DNA of 64,000 bases from Sesamum alatum (taxonomy: Eukaryota; Streptophyta; Magnoliopsida; Lamiales; Pedaliaceae), in the NCBI GenBank assembly GCA_034509735.1, contig JACGWO010000003.1:41710873-41774872 (forward strand). Reading direction: 5' to 3'. Below the pieces are notes generated by a model, which did not search any database, was not told the origin of the DNA, and saw nothing but the letters and a program-made list of their open reading frames with translations. This document shows, piece after piece, positions 10,790-23,066 of the stretch. Position 1 is the stretch's first letter; each line of letters starts with the position of its first letter. The position numbers and the translations under genes were made by a program.

Positions 10790-13196
10790 CCCGTCATCGA
10801 TGGATCCGAATTCGATATCGCATGTGGGACGAGTTCCTGACTCGGATCGAGCTCGTCAACCGCCGCTCTCAACGAGTTCAGCGTCTCGCCCCAATTTACG
10901 GCAAGCTCTGTTGGACGTTGGTGAAGGAGCTCAAATTGAAGTACCGAGGATATTACTGGGAGCACGGGAAAGCCTGTTCGAAGAAGCTGAGGAGAACGAA
11001 AAAATCAATTCGAATTTCGGGGATTGCGGACTATGTTAATAATAGGAGTTTTGGGCGGAATCTGGGAATACTAATAGCAATGGTGCGAATAGATGTGGCG
11101 TCCACGGGTGCAAGTCCAGGCCATGGCGTTGACGAGAACGAGGTTCCGCCACATGCATATACTGTCCGGCCCAAGCAGAAGTCTATAACTATAAGGCTTG
11201 CCGCTTCTCCATTACAAGGTTCGTGTAGTTTCCTTCTTTTCGACATTTCTTTTAACAGTTATGTATGTATGTTTTCTTAGTTACAAATTTTCTATTATAG
11301 AATTTCAGTGTATTCGATGGGGTTTCGGGAATCAATTATCCAACCTGAAAACCAAACCCCCAAATTTTGGTTACTCCTCATAGTCAAGAAATCAACCCCG
11401 TAGACGGTTTATTCTAAAAGCCCTATCTGACGTTCACCTCTACCTTGTTGCGATCATCCAGAATACTTCTGATTGATCTATGCTTTGCTCTAAGTTTCTA
11501 TGTTCAGAGAGTGAATGAGTGTCTTAGCATCAAGTTACTGAATTTATGATTGATTGCTTGTCTCATCTCATCCCATTTCATTCTAGTGTGACGAAGTGAG
11601 ATGGGAATAAGTATAGATGAGATGGAAATAATTTTGCATGTGTGTTTGGACATAAGATAAAAATGTACTGATAATAGTTTACGTAATATGTAAAAGGTGT
11701 TGGGTATGAGAACATGATGATTATAGTTGATGGTATGTAACTTTTTCTTAAAGCAGTGATGTGCCTGTGATATATCTTTTTTAAAGTAGTGAAACATGTT
11801 TGAGATTTGTTTTGAAAAATTTCCAATAAACAAACACATATCTTACATGTAAAAATATTCGCGAGTGTGATCATTCGCTCTGTATCTAACAGTTAGTTGT
11901 TTTCTCTGTGCTATGAATTATCTTTACTGGATGCAGAACCAACCAACTAATACTCTTGCCAGTTTTGGATATTCCTTTTGGTGAATTTATCATCTCATAA
12001 TTTGAGATTTGCATTGGCCTCACTCTGATGGTGGATCTCTTCAGCTTTTTTTTCGCATTGGCATGTACATGTTGCCAATGCTTTTACAATAGTATTGCTA
12101 TATTGTAACTATTGAATGTAGTTAGTAGCTCAATGGTCAGCCATTTGTGAACAGGCGTTGCTGTTGCTCTATGGCAATTATTTGGTCATTGTCACTAGAG
12201 GAGTGCATCGTTGAATACTCACCATCTGCGACCAGTCTTTGTTCTGGTAAGAACCACACATGATGGCAAGGATTTATTCCGTTGAGGCTGCCAAAGTGCT
12301 CCTGAATGGTTGTTTCTTAAACAAATGGTATAATTCCGTGATTGTTTAACTGACTATATATCGGATTGTGCCTTTCTATGGTTGGGATATTGTGCACATA
12401 ATGACTGACCTTTTTGCCTTTGCTATGTGGTGTGGCTTCTTTCATGTCTCTACAAAAGATCACGCAAAGACCACCACAAGAAAGCTCTTAAATATACACT
12501 TTTTTGCTCTTGCATAATAGAAAATATCCGTTGCTGGATAAGTGGTAATTGTCTTATCATTGTCACCCGCTTTGGGACCTGTCAGCGTGAACCTAAGAAA
12601 CATACTTTGAGTACTCCGCTTAGTACCATCGTGCTCCTCAGGTGTTCAGCTCTGGAGAAAAACCCTTACGGTGTGGTTTAGTTTGTTGACTCTGATGCTT
12701 TAGATGTGACACAGAACTCCACGACTTGAAAAATCTGCCCTTGTTTTAACCCACTTAGATTTTTCGATGTCTTCGGTGATGCTTGCTGCAATCCACATTA
12801 TCCCAAAGTGATAAAAGATATAAATTTTTGCCTGAAAAACAGCTCATAAAGAAGCAATATTGAATAAATATTGGTACTATCAGAATGGACATCTCTATGA
12901 TGTTTCTTTTTCTTAAAATGACATGCTTCCTTTTGTTTTCTGATGCCTCTGCTAGTTCTACTACAGGATCCATCTGTGAGGAAACCAATATTGAAATCAT
13001 CCTGTCGTTCTTATTGCCCTCTTCACTTTCTCAAGGCCGAAAAGCAAATGGCCTGTGCTCTATAGAAGGCTGGTCACAAAATCTTCTCTGCAAGTAAGTT
13101 CACTCCTATGTTCCATGTCATATTGCAGGTACGATCACCAAATCCAAATCAAGAGGATGGCTGCAAGTAAACCAAAGCTGGAAATTGCTCTTGTAA
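10790..13196 (+). pseudogene. INO80 complex subunit D / KANSL2-like, decayed
   Basis: Exon 1 (about 10800-11219) encodes fragments EFLTRIELVNRRSQRVQRLA and YRGYYWEHGK, then FEEAEENEK, NRCGVHGCKSR, ALTRTRFRHMHILSGP and YKACRFSIT. These follow the order of the first Cys/His domain in plant INO80D-like (NSL2-type) proteins, but the reading frame changes at least four times. Exon 2 (12967-13093) gives KPILKSSCRSYCPLHFLKAE followed by KQMACAL, an in-frame TAG and KAGHKIF. This matches the second Cys/His motif. Exon 3 (from 13129) has QIQIKRMAASKPKLEI. Splice borders survive. The family acts in chromatin-remodelling or acetyltransferase complexes. I judge it a pseudogene; many assembly indels are the alternative. 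Confidence 0.72.
11220..12966 (+). other. intron 1 of the INO80D-like pseudogene
   Basis: This is long AT-rich DNA between the exon-1 donor (ACAAG/GTTCG) and the exon-2 acceptor (CTACAG). A MITE-like segment with repeated GAGATG/CATCTC motifs is seen near 11555-11625. No further exon was recognised. Confidence 0.5.
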
Positions 13197-13526
13197 GTAT
13201 ATATGTCAACAAAATTATATAGTGTATTATTATTATTTCATTATTAAGTTAGTAATTGTAAGTATTATTTCATTAATATTTATTAAAGTATAAACATTTA
13301 TTAATAGTATTTGAAAGTTCAGGAAATTTTTGGCAAAACTTTGTGAAAATTCGGAAAAATTTAAAAAATTTCAATTGTACTCCTGCAAAAGTAAATTCTA
13401 AGTTCAATTTCATTTCAGATCTCAAGATTCCGCAATTCCAGTCAAAATTTTGGGACAATGGATAAATTTAATACCAACATCCAGAAAATGAAATATGAGC
13501 CAAAATAGTCAAAACTCAATCACAAT

Positions 13527-13576
13527 GTTTGGGTCCGTTTTTGGGCTGTTTCAGAAACAGCCCAAAACAGACCCAA
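13527..13576. repeat. near-perfect ~23-bp-stem hairpin
   Basis: The left arm TTTTGGGCTGTTTC pairs with the right arm GAAACAGCCCAAAA around a tiny loop. Pairing extends outward through TTGGGTC and GACCCAA with one or two mismatches. The loop is too small for a typical plant miRNA precursor, so it is probably part of a foldback repeat. Confidence 0.75.
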
Positions 13577-13704
13577 TGTTTGCCATGGTTTTGGCAAGAT
13601 TGTTTTGGCCCGTTTTCTTTTTTAAAATGTGTTTTGCTTTCACTGTTCATCCGTTTTTCATCTTGCTTTTGGTTATTTTTCAGCGTTTTGGGTGGTGATG
13701 TATT

Positions 13705-13906
13705 AGTTAAAGTCGAACTCCGAGAGCTCGACTTCACATATATTTTTTTTTTTTTTAAATTCAAAGTCGAACTCCGAGAGCTCGACTTCACATATTTTTT
13801 TTTTTTTTTTAAATTCAAAGTCGAACTCCATGAGTTCGACTTGAAGTCGAACTCATGGAGTTCGACTTCAATCATATGAAGTCGAACTCTCAGAGTTCGA
13901 CTTCAC
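13705..13906. repeat. cluster of five 24-27-bp palindromes
   Basis: Five copies of the palindromic form AAGTCGARCTC-N(2-4)-GAGYTCGACTT lie at about 13709, 13766, 13818, 13843 and 13878. The first two are separated by T-runs in a roughly 57-bp tandem unit. The third and fourth abut head to tail with inverted centres (CCATG and CATGG), giving a nested larger palindrome. Confidence 0.85.
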
Positions 13907-13955
13907 CTTTTTCTTTTTTTTTTTATTATTATTACTGTTATTATTATTAAAATTA

Positions 13956-13989
<34 letters not shown>

Positions 13990-14995
13990 GTTGTCTCGGA
14001 TATTTAAACATATGTAAAAAAAATATAATTACATCAAAAATAAATATTTAAATCAAAAAATAAAATTTAAAAAATTAATTATAATAATTACAATTCTTAA
14101 AAATGACCGCGCCCGTCCACAAGTCCGTCGGTGCAGGGTGTTGTAGGACTTTTTATTCTAATATTATGCATTAGTAGTAGTTGTTGAATCGTTGTTATTA
14201 ACATGCTTTTATTAATGGCAGTAATTTGAATGTTAGTTCAATGCCCCTCAAACAATGCAACTTAGTTAAATATATTTATATATTTAATTTACGTTGTGTG
14301 TAGTTATAACTTTATTTTAGTATTACGTTAATTAACTAGCATTGCACCCAAATGTAGAATTAACGTTAATTAATTTACGTTAATTAAATCACTAACCGTA
14401 TATAACTATATCATATAAATTTACGTTAATTAAATTTACGTTGAATTTTAAATCACTAACCATATACAACTATATCATATTAATTTCTTCTTCAATGCAT
14501 TGTGTGGGATCAATTTCTCTAAATATATATATATATATATATATGTACACAAACAAAGAATATACACAAACCCAGAATAATAATATAACTATATAATATT
14601 ATATAGAAAGTGTATGTAGAGTTGAGTTTTATTAGATATTAATATGGTATAAAATAAAATATACCTAACAAATTTCATATATATATATATATGCATATAT
14701 ATGCACTATACATACACACTATTCATGATTTGATATAAAATAGTATTTTATTCAACAACAAAAACAAATCCAAACATACAACAACATATCTCAATATATT
14801 CTACTTTATCTCCAAAAACAAATCCAAACATATTACGAACTCCCAAAACATACCCACTTATCTTTCAATTTCTCTCTCTACTTTTACAAAACAAGACAAA
14901 ATGGCCAAGAAATGGATCCAAACACTGTGTTGTGGTTCTGAATGAAGAATCTTATTTGTATTATTCCTATGATGTTTTTTGTAAGATTTGACTAA

Positions 14996-15390
14996 GTATT
15001 TATCACCAAAACCCTAGTTACTTTTCTTGTTCTTAAAACTTTTTCCCGACAAATTTTAATCATTCAATTGACATATTTCTACCTAGTATGCACGAGGCTT
15101 TTGATCTAACAGAACTTACTATTTCTACCTAATGTGTTCCAATCCTTTTTGAATTTAAAGATGCTAATTCTGTTAACTAAAATTTAAGGTTTGGCTAGTA
15201 TTTATCACCAAAACCCGAGTTACTTTTCTTATTTTTTAAAACTTTTTCCCGACAAATTTTACTCGTTCAATTAACATATTTCTACCTAGTATGCAAAAGG
15301 CTTTTGATCTAACTGAACTCACTATGTCTACCTAATATGTTCCAATCCTTTTGAATTTAAAGATGATAATTCTGTTAACTAAAGATATTC
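14996..15390 (+). repeat. two-copy tandem repeat, period ~202 bp
   Basis: GTATTTATCACCAAAACCC begins at 14996 and again at 15198. Both copies share ACTTTTTCCCGACAAATTTT, ATTTCTACCTAGTATGCA and a terminal TTCTGTTAACTAAA. No coding potential is seen. Confidence 0.85.
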
Positions 15391-16229
15391 AAAGTTTCAT
15401 CTGCACTTTCTCCTTATTTCTATAAATTTTCATTTTTTTATAAAAAATCACAATGATTCTCAAAATTTCAATTGAAATTTCTGTAAGTATTATAGCACCG
15501 AAATATGCATTATTAGCAATATTTAATATCTAGCATTGATGTGAGCCTGAAAAGGCTTAACTAATAATCCCTTCGTCCCATTTTCTGTGAATCCAATTTG
15601 ACCCAACATAAAGTTTCAGATGAAAATTGGAAAAACCTTTTAAATGATGGAGCTTTATTTTGGCTCGGCTTTCAAAGAAAATTAAATAGAAGTATTTTCT
15701 TTTTGCCCTGGGGGGGGGGGTTGTATTATTATCCAGGATAACAGCCGCTATATATAGATTACGGTACACACTTATATATGCATTCCTATTTGTATGTGTC
15801 AACTATGGGAAGTTATACAACTCAGAATTCACTAGAAGCTGACACACTCTAGGCTCCTAATGATGAGTGCCACAGGAAAAGCACTGCATCAGTATATCTA
15901 AACAATCTATCTCTAATCAGTACATAGGACCTCATATCTAATAAGCTGCATTTACTGGTTATATGCAATAGATTATTTCTAGTTTATAGTCTTTGAGTTT
16001 AACTGCATTTCAGGATAAATAATCACAAGAAACACATCCTAAGTGCTTGATGGAAAACAAGTTCTATGTGACTGTTAAAGCTATTAAAAAATCTCACTAC
16101 TAAAACTCTAGAGGAAGTTTTTATCCTGGCTAAATAATTATGCAGGATGCTGATCATTGCCACTAACATCCAGGCTATAAGTTTTTTATTTGAATACTTT
16201 TAGTTGAGTTGGAATATGGGTGGTGTGGT
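15391..16229. other. gene-free DNA
   Basis: No conserved frame is seen. There is a G-run at about 15711-15721. The 81-codon minus-strand frame at 15557-15802 has no recognisable similarity. Confidence 0.5.
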
Positions 16230-17085
16230 GGTTAGTTCACACTTTTGGCTCACAATGCAAATAGTAGTGACAAGGGTCGATTCCAGAGGAATTGGTTCTA
16301 GATCAATTTCTTCAACAAGGAGACAAGATGGGGGGGGGGGGGGGGGTTGTCTTGTAACTAAAATTAACAAAGTAAATTGATAAATTAAAGAGAGTAATAA
16401 ATATGAGAAGAGCTTTTAGTCAAAATGCACTTAGGTGTTTGGTGTTGTTTCATCTAAATTGTGCTTTCTACTTTCGTCCTCTTTAAGTATTTGTATTGTT
16501 CCCTATGCTTTTATTACAAATAATCTGATTTTTGAATGATTGGTACCATTATTCATTGTCTAGAATATTTACCTAGTTAATTAGACTATCAAATCCGTAA
16601 TTGTTTGATTAGTGGCAACACAACACATTTCATTATGCCTTACTAGTCGATTATGCTGCAGGGAATGCACAATTTAATTTAGATGCATTCTCCTAGGACT
16701 TTGTTGGTTAGAGTTGGTCGCTATTCTAGTTCTAATGCTATTAGTAGCTAGAAACCTCGGGGTCGTTCCCAAGATTGTTTACCGACTATGGAATTAGCCA
16801 AAGGAAGTTCTTTGGCTAAGGAAAAAGGTAAGGTAGGGTAGGTTATATCAATGACCATAACCAATTTATCTATTGTGAATGAATGATACTTTTTGATCGA
16901 TGATCAATACTGGAATCAAGTTGGATCCCATCTTTGACTGCAGACGCTTTTCAAACTTATTTATCTCCTTAGTTTTATCGAATTTACTTGTTAATTTTAG
17001 TTACAACACAACCCCCCTTTTCTCTTATTGAAGAAATTGATCTAATATCAGTCCTATGAAATTGACCCTGCTTGCTACAGTTTGC
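16230..17085. mobile_element. foldback element with tRNA-like head
   Basis: The left arm contains GGTCGATTCC, TAGATCAATTTCTTCAACAA, a run of about 17 G (16329-16346) and TTGTAACTAAAATTAACAAA. The right arm (about 16985-17085) is its inverted copy, with TTGTTAATTTTAGTTACAAC, a C-run and GAAGAAATTGATCTAATA. The outer left end has box-A-like GGTGGTTAGTTC and box-B-like GGGTCGATTCC promoter sequence. There is no coding capacity. Boundaries are approximate. Confidence 0.65.
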
Positions 17086-19028
17086 AAGTTCTTTGAGTAG
17101 GAAAAATAAACACTATGCAAATAATATGTAAATATTGATGGTTAATGTGTGATTAATATACGCCATTTAGATTCTGGGGGGGTGAATGATTTGCACGCAT
17201 AAATATGTTGAAACTGATTTATGTGAATCAATTTAACGTAGTTGATTAATGTATAGAATTCACCATAATAATTTATATAGTCTCTCATCCAGTATTGTTC
17301 TCTTGCATATTAGAACTAGGGTATGGTATTAGAGTTTTAATTGTCATCTAGCATTGTCAATGCTGGTGATCCATCTACGTTGCACTATTACTGAAAACAG
17401 CTTTCCACTTCTAGAAGTTAATTCTTACTAAACAAGAGGTCTTCATGCTTTTAGTCGGAGTTTGTCCTGTGTATGGGTATGTTTCATAATGCTCACCTTC
17501 CTATCTAAGTGGCAGAACTTCCTGTGGGGCATGGGAATCTCATGAGGCCGTTTGCATAAGATAAAGCTGGAGATGGTGAAACCTATGATGGCAGGGAACT
17601 TGTACCAGAGTGTACACCAAACATCTGGTTCATCTTGCTGTTTGTTTGCATGTGCTTGAGATATGTAGTATTATATTATGATCTATTTTTAATGCCTGAT
17701 CAAGAAATGATAAATCTGGTAAACTAACAAAACAATGGCAAATTTCGTTGTTGCGCTTTAGCAAATTTTCCCTTTAACTTTGTGACCATATATTTGGGTC
17801 TTGTCCTCAGATGAAACCAATCGCATAACTCAGTGATCACTTATTTAAAGTTGTGTCGCAATAGACCTGTCATGTTCTGTGTGTCTGGTTCATAGTTGGA
17901 GTACTCAATGCTGTCGGTGCCGTCAGGTCTGAGTAATGAGTTTCCCCACCCACTTAATTGCATTGCATTGACAATTAGTTGTTTGCAGTGGGGATGTTGA
18001 AGGGATGGGGTTTCAAACATCAAAGAGCATCTCCTGTGCAGCTGTACCGATATGGTTATATTCATCAACAAGTGATAATCCAATGGCTCTCAACCTCAAG
18101 TAATTTCCCCTTTCTAATCCTTCGCTTCCTTTTCCCCTCGCCACAAGTTGATCTGTTTGTTATAATTTGGGATGCTTTTGTGTTTTCATTTTTGAGAAAC
18201 AATACATGTTGGGGGTTAACTGGATCTGTATGTTCTATACAAGCTTTCATGCAATAATCCATCAATCATGTAGAATCCTTAAGCTTTTAGAAGTTATTTG
18301 TTTTCACTAGAGCATTTTATGGCTACATAAGTATTTCTACAGGAGGAGTCTCTTTTTTTCTTTTCCCTGCGTGCCGGGCAGGGGTGCTGAGGCTACAGCT
18401 TACAATATGTCAAGAAAATGAATAGAAGGTGGACCATTGTACACATAATTGACAGACCTAACTGGATAGGGTTACCTTAATGTTGGGGACTGGAGTGTGG
18501 TTGAATTTTGTCCTCTGCATTACTAGTCAGTAATCTTACAACTAACCGACTATCTGTCAGTACATGCATGTGGAATTTGCTGAGAGGTCACATCATGTGA
18601 ATCAAACTTAAAAAATTTGAGCACATGACTGGGTGTAGAATGGTTCTTGATTACAGTTACTTTCTTGGAGATAAATAGGATGATTATTCGAAATTGATCT
18701 TAGCTACCAATTTCAGGTACTGTTTAAGCCTAAATTGAAAAACAAAATCTGGTTAGTCTCATTGCCATAAATTGTGATGACTTTTGGGAATTTGAGCTCT
18801 CTCCCTCCCTCCCTCCCCTCTTTTACAGAAATTGGTCTACTGCCTGTTAACTTTCTACTGAAAGATGTGGCGAGGTTGGAACTTCAAAACTTTTGGCGGC
18901 TATGGGACTTTCTCTGATCCCCAGTCTAGATCAATCATTGATTTGTGGCCCCCCTATAAATTTAAACTGCTGTGATTGTCAGGACTTGGCAGAAAATTCT
19001 TGGTGGCTGTGGGACGACTGTGATCAGT
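17086..19028. other. gene-free DNA before the duplication
   Basis: No protein family is recognised. Short frames at 17841-18083, 17979-18257 and 18065-18265 overlap on both strands and look random. Remnants of the INO80D-like 3' region could lie here but none was identified. Confidence 0.45.
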
Positions 19029-20480
19029 AATTTGTGGGTCCCACGCCTTAATCGTTCCTGATTGTCACAGGATCAGTGATCCCAAGACTTTCTGTTTTGT
19101 AGGTTAGTCACTCCGAAGACTTGTTTTGTAGGATTACCACGTTGCAAAATCATGTGGTGGTGACTAAATGGGCACCAACCCACAATAAATGGTACACACA
19201 ATTATAGACAGCACGGGCGTATGAAATGGAAAGAAGCAGTAATAGTAATAGGTGGAGGCGTTAATACAAGCTAAACCAAAGAGACTTTAGTACAATAATC
19301 TGAGAGTGGTTCCAACTATAGAGCCTAAATAGAAAAATGGACAATCTCCTTTTTCGTGCTAATTTGTCTCGTGTGCAAATGCAGACCACAAATCCAGGCA
19401 ACATTATGTATATCATAAGATGAAATTGGGTTAATATATGTCTGGTAATATTTGTACATATGTTGCACCAGAGGCTTGTAGTTGTTAGCTTTCTGATGCT
19501 GGTCATACTTACTATAGTACCATCTTCCATGAAATGAATAACCAACGTTTCTAAGTTGACCAGGCAGGAGTACTTATTTGTACCAACTTTTTCCTCCAAG
19601 AGATGGTTAAACAGGATAGTTTTATATGACTTACTCGACATATTAAAGTTTTGAGATGAATTACTCGACACGAAGATGTTGTGAAATCAATTGGACGTGA
19701 GAATAACTCGAAATGTAACAACAGTGGAAACCTTGTGAAATGAACAAGATGTGGGAAAAAGATGGAAATTTTGAGAATGGTGTTCTTTTAACCAAGACGA
19801 AGAAAATTCAGAAGCTTACCTAATTTAAAGGCACAATTAATAGCTCAATGGGAGTGGGGAAAGAAAAGCCTGTGGAGAAAAACACATCAGTCGGAAGAAA
19901 ATAGATAACAACCCAATCCCAATGCATTTAAGTGCAAAGCCCTTTTCAATTCCGCAGCCTCTCAACCACTTAATAAATACAACTCGGAAACTGGGAGAGA
20001 GAGAGATGACAAATTCCTGTTCGTGAGTGAAAGGTAACTGATCAAAGAAATATACGTATATGTAGTCTAGTAGTCAATGTTCTTGGAATTCAATTAGCAC
20101 TTTGTGTGTATATCAGTATATGTTACCACCACTCACCATTCTTGCCAGTTCTATTTCTACTTTATCATTGGTGAGCTGCATCTGCATGATGATCATCTAT
20201 ATATATCATGATACTCTTTTCTTTTAGTCGACAACGCAGGAGCATATGAAAGTAATTTTGCAATAAATTGGTGGTTAAGAAACTTTGCATTGTGCTTGAA
20301 ATGACTAGAGATAGATGGAGGAACATTTAATGCCTACACATGAATTTTTATAACAATATTATACATCATAGACATAGTTGGTGAATGGTCAGTCACTACA
20401 TGTTTCCTATACTCTCTACATATATTGCATGGATCTCACTCACTAACTCATACTCACTCCCTCATAGCACCTCCAACACT
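19029..20480 (+). promoter_or_regulatory. upstream region of acyltransferase copy A
   Basis: This 1.45-kb upstream region is duplicated in unit B up to about 19905. The proximal 19905-20470 part is unique to copy A. The 136-codon minus-strand frame at 19261-19671 is not preserved as a frame in unit B, so I regard it as non-coding. Confidence 0.5.
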
Positions 20481-20494
20481 TTATATATAAATAT
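20480..20494 (+). promoter_or_regulatory. TATA box of acyltransferase copy A
   Basis: TTATATATAAATA lies about 105 bp upstream of the ATG and is conserved in copy B at about 32411-32423. The leader from here to the ATG is almost identical in the two copies. Confidence 0.7.
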
Positions 20495-20594
20495 ACACAC
20501 AAATCCACCAGCAGTACTGATCTGATCAAAGTATAGTCATCACTACCCCCCATCACACACTCACACACTGACTCAAAAACAAGAAATCTTGACC

Positions 20595-21441
20595 ATGGGA
20601 ACCCTCGACCTTAAACCTGCCATCCAAGACCTTAAGGTGGCAATCCAAGAAACAACCCTAATACACCCCTCCCAACAAACTGATGAAAACAAGTCAATCT
20701 TCTTGTCCAACATAGACCAAGTGCTGAATTTCCATGTCCAAACAGTCCATTTCTTCCCGGCTAATCCTGATTTTCCACCAGAAACTGCGGTCGCCAGGCT
20801 CAAAAGTGCACTGGAGAAAGTGATGGTGGCATATGATTTCTTGGCCGGAAGGTTGAAGCTGAACCACCAGACGGGGCGGCTGGAGATCGACTGCAGCCCA
20901 TCCGGGGTGGGGTTCGTAGTGGCCACCACCGAGTATTCTCTAGACGAGGTTGGGGATTTGGTCTACCCCAATCCAGCATTCATGCAGTTGATTGTCCTGG
21001 GCTTGGATAAGTTTGATGATCAGCCACTTTGTGTTCTTCAGGTAAAAAATGCTGTTGATTCACTTTTAGAGAAGAGGTGAATATATACTTTTATAATGCT
21101 GTCCGATTACAATTAAGAAAAAAAGTCAATTTTCTGAAATAGAAAGCACGTGTAATTCATATTTTTAAGTCTTATCTTGAATATTGTATTTCCATTTTTT
21201 TCTCAATTGCATGAGTAGTGAACTTTTATTTTCTTTCGTTTCCTTTCTTTCATTATTCAATTCAGTCTTCAACGTCTTACTTAATTTGTTTTAATTATTA
21301 TTAATAATTAGAAAGGCATTATAAGTAGTTGAAAGTTGAAACCTAGCGGTGTTTTCAGTCTACTCAAGGCAAGCCTTAATTATTCGATCGTTGTTACAGC
21401 TAGAATTGACATAGACAGGGGGCCACATGTAATAAGTCCAA

Positions 21442-21495
<54 letters not shown>

Positions 21496-22471
21496 CCGCA
21501 AGGTTAAGTTTAACGTACCACGTAAATTTCAAATAATGATGTTCCTAATGTTTGTCATTAATTTGTAGGTCACATCATTTAAGTGTGGTGGTTTTGCAAT
21601 GGGCATATCCACCAACCATGTCTTGTTTGATGGCATGAGCTTCAAGCTCTTCTTAGAAAATCTAGCTTCCCAAGCTTTTGATGACAAACCCTTACCCCTC
21701 TCACCATGCAACGATCGTCACCTCTTGGCCGCCAGGTCCCCGCCACAGGTCACGTTCCCCCACCCCGAGTTGCTCAAGCTGAAGCCTTCAATAGGGGAAG
21801 AAGAACAAAACCCTCCGGTGTTTGATAGCAAACAAGAGGATTTAGACTTCAAGATCTTTAGCCTAAGCCCTGACGACATTAGTTACTTGAAGGAGAAGGC
21901 AAAGGCTGGAGAAATCAATCCCACCACCAAAATCACCGGCTTCAATGTGGTCACAGCCCACGTCTGGCGGTGCAAGGCGTTGTCGTATGACGTTGAGAAT
22001 AATAGGGAAAGAGAGTCGATGGTGCTTTATGCAGTGGACATAAGGTCAAAGTTGAAGCCACCACTGCCACTAACTTACTGTGGCAATGCAGTGCTGAGTG
22101 CTTATGCGTCAGCCAAATGTTCAGAGTTAGAGGATGAGCCTTTCTCCAAGCTGGTAGAAATGGTATCGGCAGGGTCTACAAGGATGACCGACGAATACGC
22201 AAGATCCGCCATTGATTGGGGGGAGGTCAACAAAGGGTTTCCCAATGGGGAGTTCTTGATTTCCTCATGGTGGAGATTAGGGTTTGATGAGGTGGTCTAC
22301 CCATGGGGCAAGCCAAGGTATAGTTGCCCTGTGGTTTACCGTAGGAAGGATATCATATTGTTGTTTCCTGAGATTGGTGGAGCCAGCAGCAATGGGGTGA
22401 ATGTTTTGGTTGCATTGCCCCCTAAGGAGATGGAGAAATTCCAAGCCCTATTTCACAAGTACATGGCATGA
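20595..22471 (+). CDS. BAHD acyltransferase, GLAUCE-like, copy A
   Basis: There are two exons, 20595-21041 and 21569-22471, with GT/AG borders and a phase-0 intron. They encode 449 aa, the usual BAHD length. BAHD enzymes transfer acyl groups from acyl-CoA to alcohols or amines in the cytosol. The catalytic HxxxD motif is HVLFD at residues 166-170. The structural DFGWG motif is replaced by VYPWGKP (about 392-398), as I recall for GLAUCE-type members near the omega-hydroxyacid/fatty-alcohol feruloyl transferase clade. Other landmarks are FLSNIDQVLNF, VTSFKCGGFAMG and NVLVALPPKEMEKF. The ATG sits in good context (GACCATGG). Donor and acceptor substrates cannot be deduced. It is a tandem paralogue of 32524-35707. 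Confidence 0.93.
21440..21492. repeat. (CT)n(TA)n microsatellite in intron A
   Basis: About 13 CT units are followed by about 13 TA units within the acyltransferase intron. Copy B has only a short interrupted version near 34727-34745. Confidence 0.85.
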
Positions 22472-22717
22472 AAGTTAATCTCACTTTCTTGAAATTGGCA
22501 ACACTTACGCGTGTGACGGATACTTATGTTATATAAATACACTACTGTGATTGCATATATATTTGTATGTATGTATGTGGAGCATAATGATCAATATATA
22601 TTTTGATCTGTTAAATATAATCTGTTTGATTATGTGGATTTATTTACCAGTCGTGAGCCAACAAAACAACATATGCATGCAAGTAAAATTTGAATATTAC
22701 CGATACGGCTACTATAT

Positions 22718-23066
22718 GGGTTTGAAGGTAATTTGGTCTTGTAACTATATTCTATTCTCGTTTTAAACCTTTATTTTTTTAGGGTTTTAAAAAGGTCTTG
22801 TAGCTTTTTAATTGTCACGATTTTTGTCTTCTTTCCGCTAGAATTTCTCCAAAGTTGCCGAAAATGTCTGACGTGGTGGCTCAAAAAGTTGCCAAAAATG
22901 TTTGATATGACGGCTTAAAATTTTCGACGACTCTAAAGAAATTTCGGCGAAAGGAGAATCAAAATCGTGACAATTAAAAAACTATAGGACCTTTTTAAAA
23001 CCTTATAAAGATAAAAAACTAAAATAAAAATGAGGTATAGTTTCAGGACCAAAAATACCTTTAATC
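22718..23066. mobile_element. 349-bp MULE-like MITE, unit A only
   Basis: Terminal inverted sequences are GGGTTTGAAGGTAATTTGGT at the left and ACCAAAAATACCTTTAATC at the right. An imperfect 9-bp target duplication flanks it (CTACTATAT / CTACTGCAT). Unit B has the uninterrupted site ACTACTATATATATGTGAC, so this insertion postdates the duplication. It carries internal inverted halves and no coding capacity. Confidence 0.82.

Larger units (their letters stand above)
13197..14990. other. repeat-rich DNA downstream of the pseudogene
   Basis: No coding sequence is recognised. It holds a long hairpin (13527-13576), the palindrome cluster (13705-13906), a (TTA)n tract (about 13925-13990) and TA microsatellites near 14522-14545 and 14680-14700. 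It may be a non-autonomous element inserted after the third exon of the pseudogene, but ends were not found. Confidence 0.5.

Noticed and set aside
13495..13879. 67-119-codon frames on both strands across the palindrome cluster
   Set aside because: The palindromes keep both strands open by symmetry. Translations are repeats of the DNA motif with no protein-level conservation.
16329..16346. G-run as a G-quadruplex regulatory element
   Set aside because: The homopolymer is mirrored as a C-run in the opposite arm of a foldback repeat, and such runs are often miscalled in assemblies. No gene lies nearby.
19261..19671. 136-codon minus-strand open frame upstream of acyltransferase copy A
   Set aside because: The homologous DNA in unit B is broken by deletions and insertions and does not preserve the frame.
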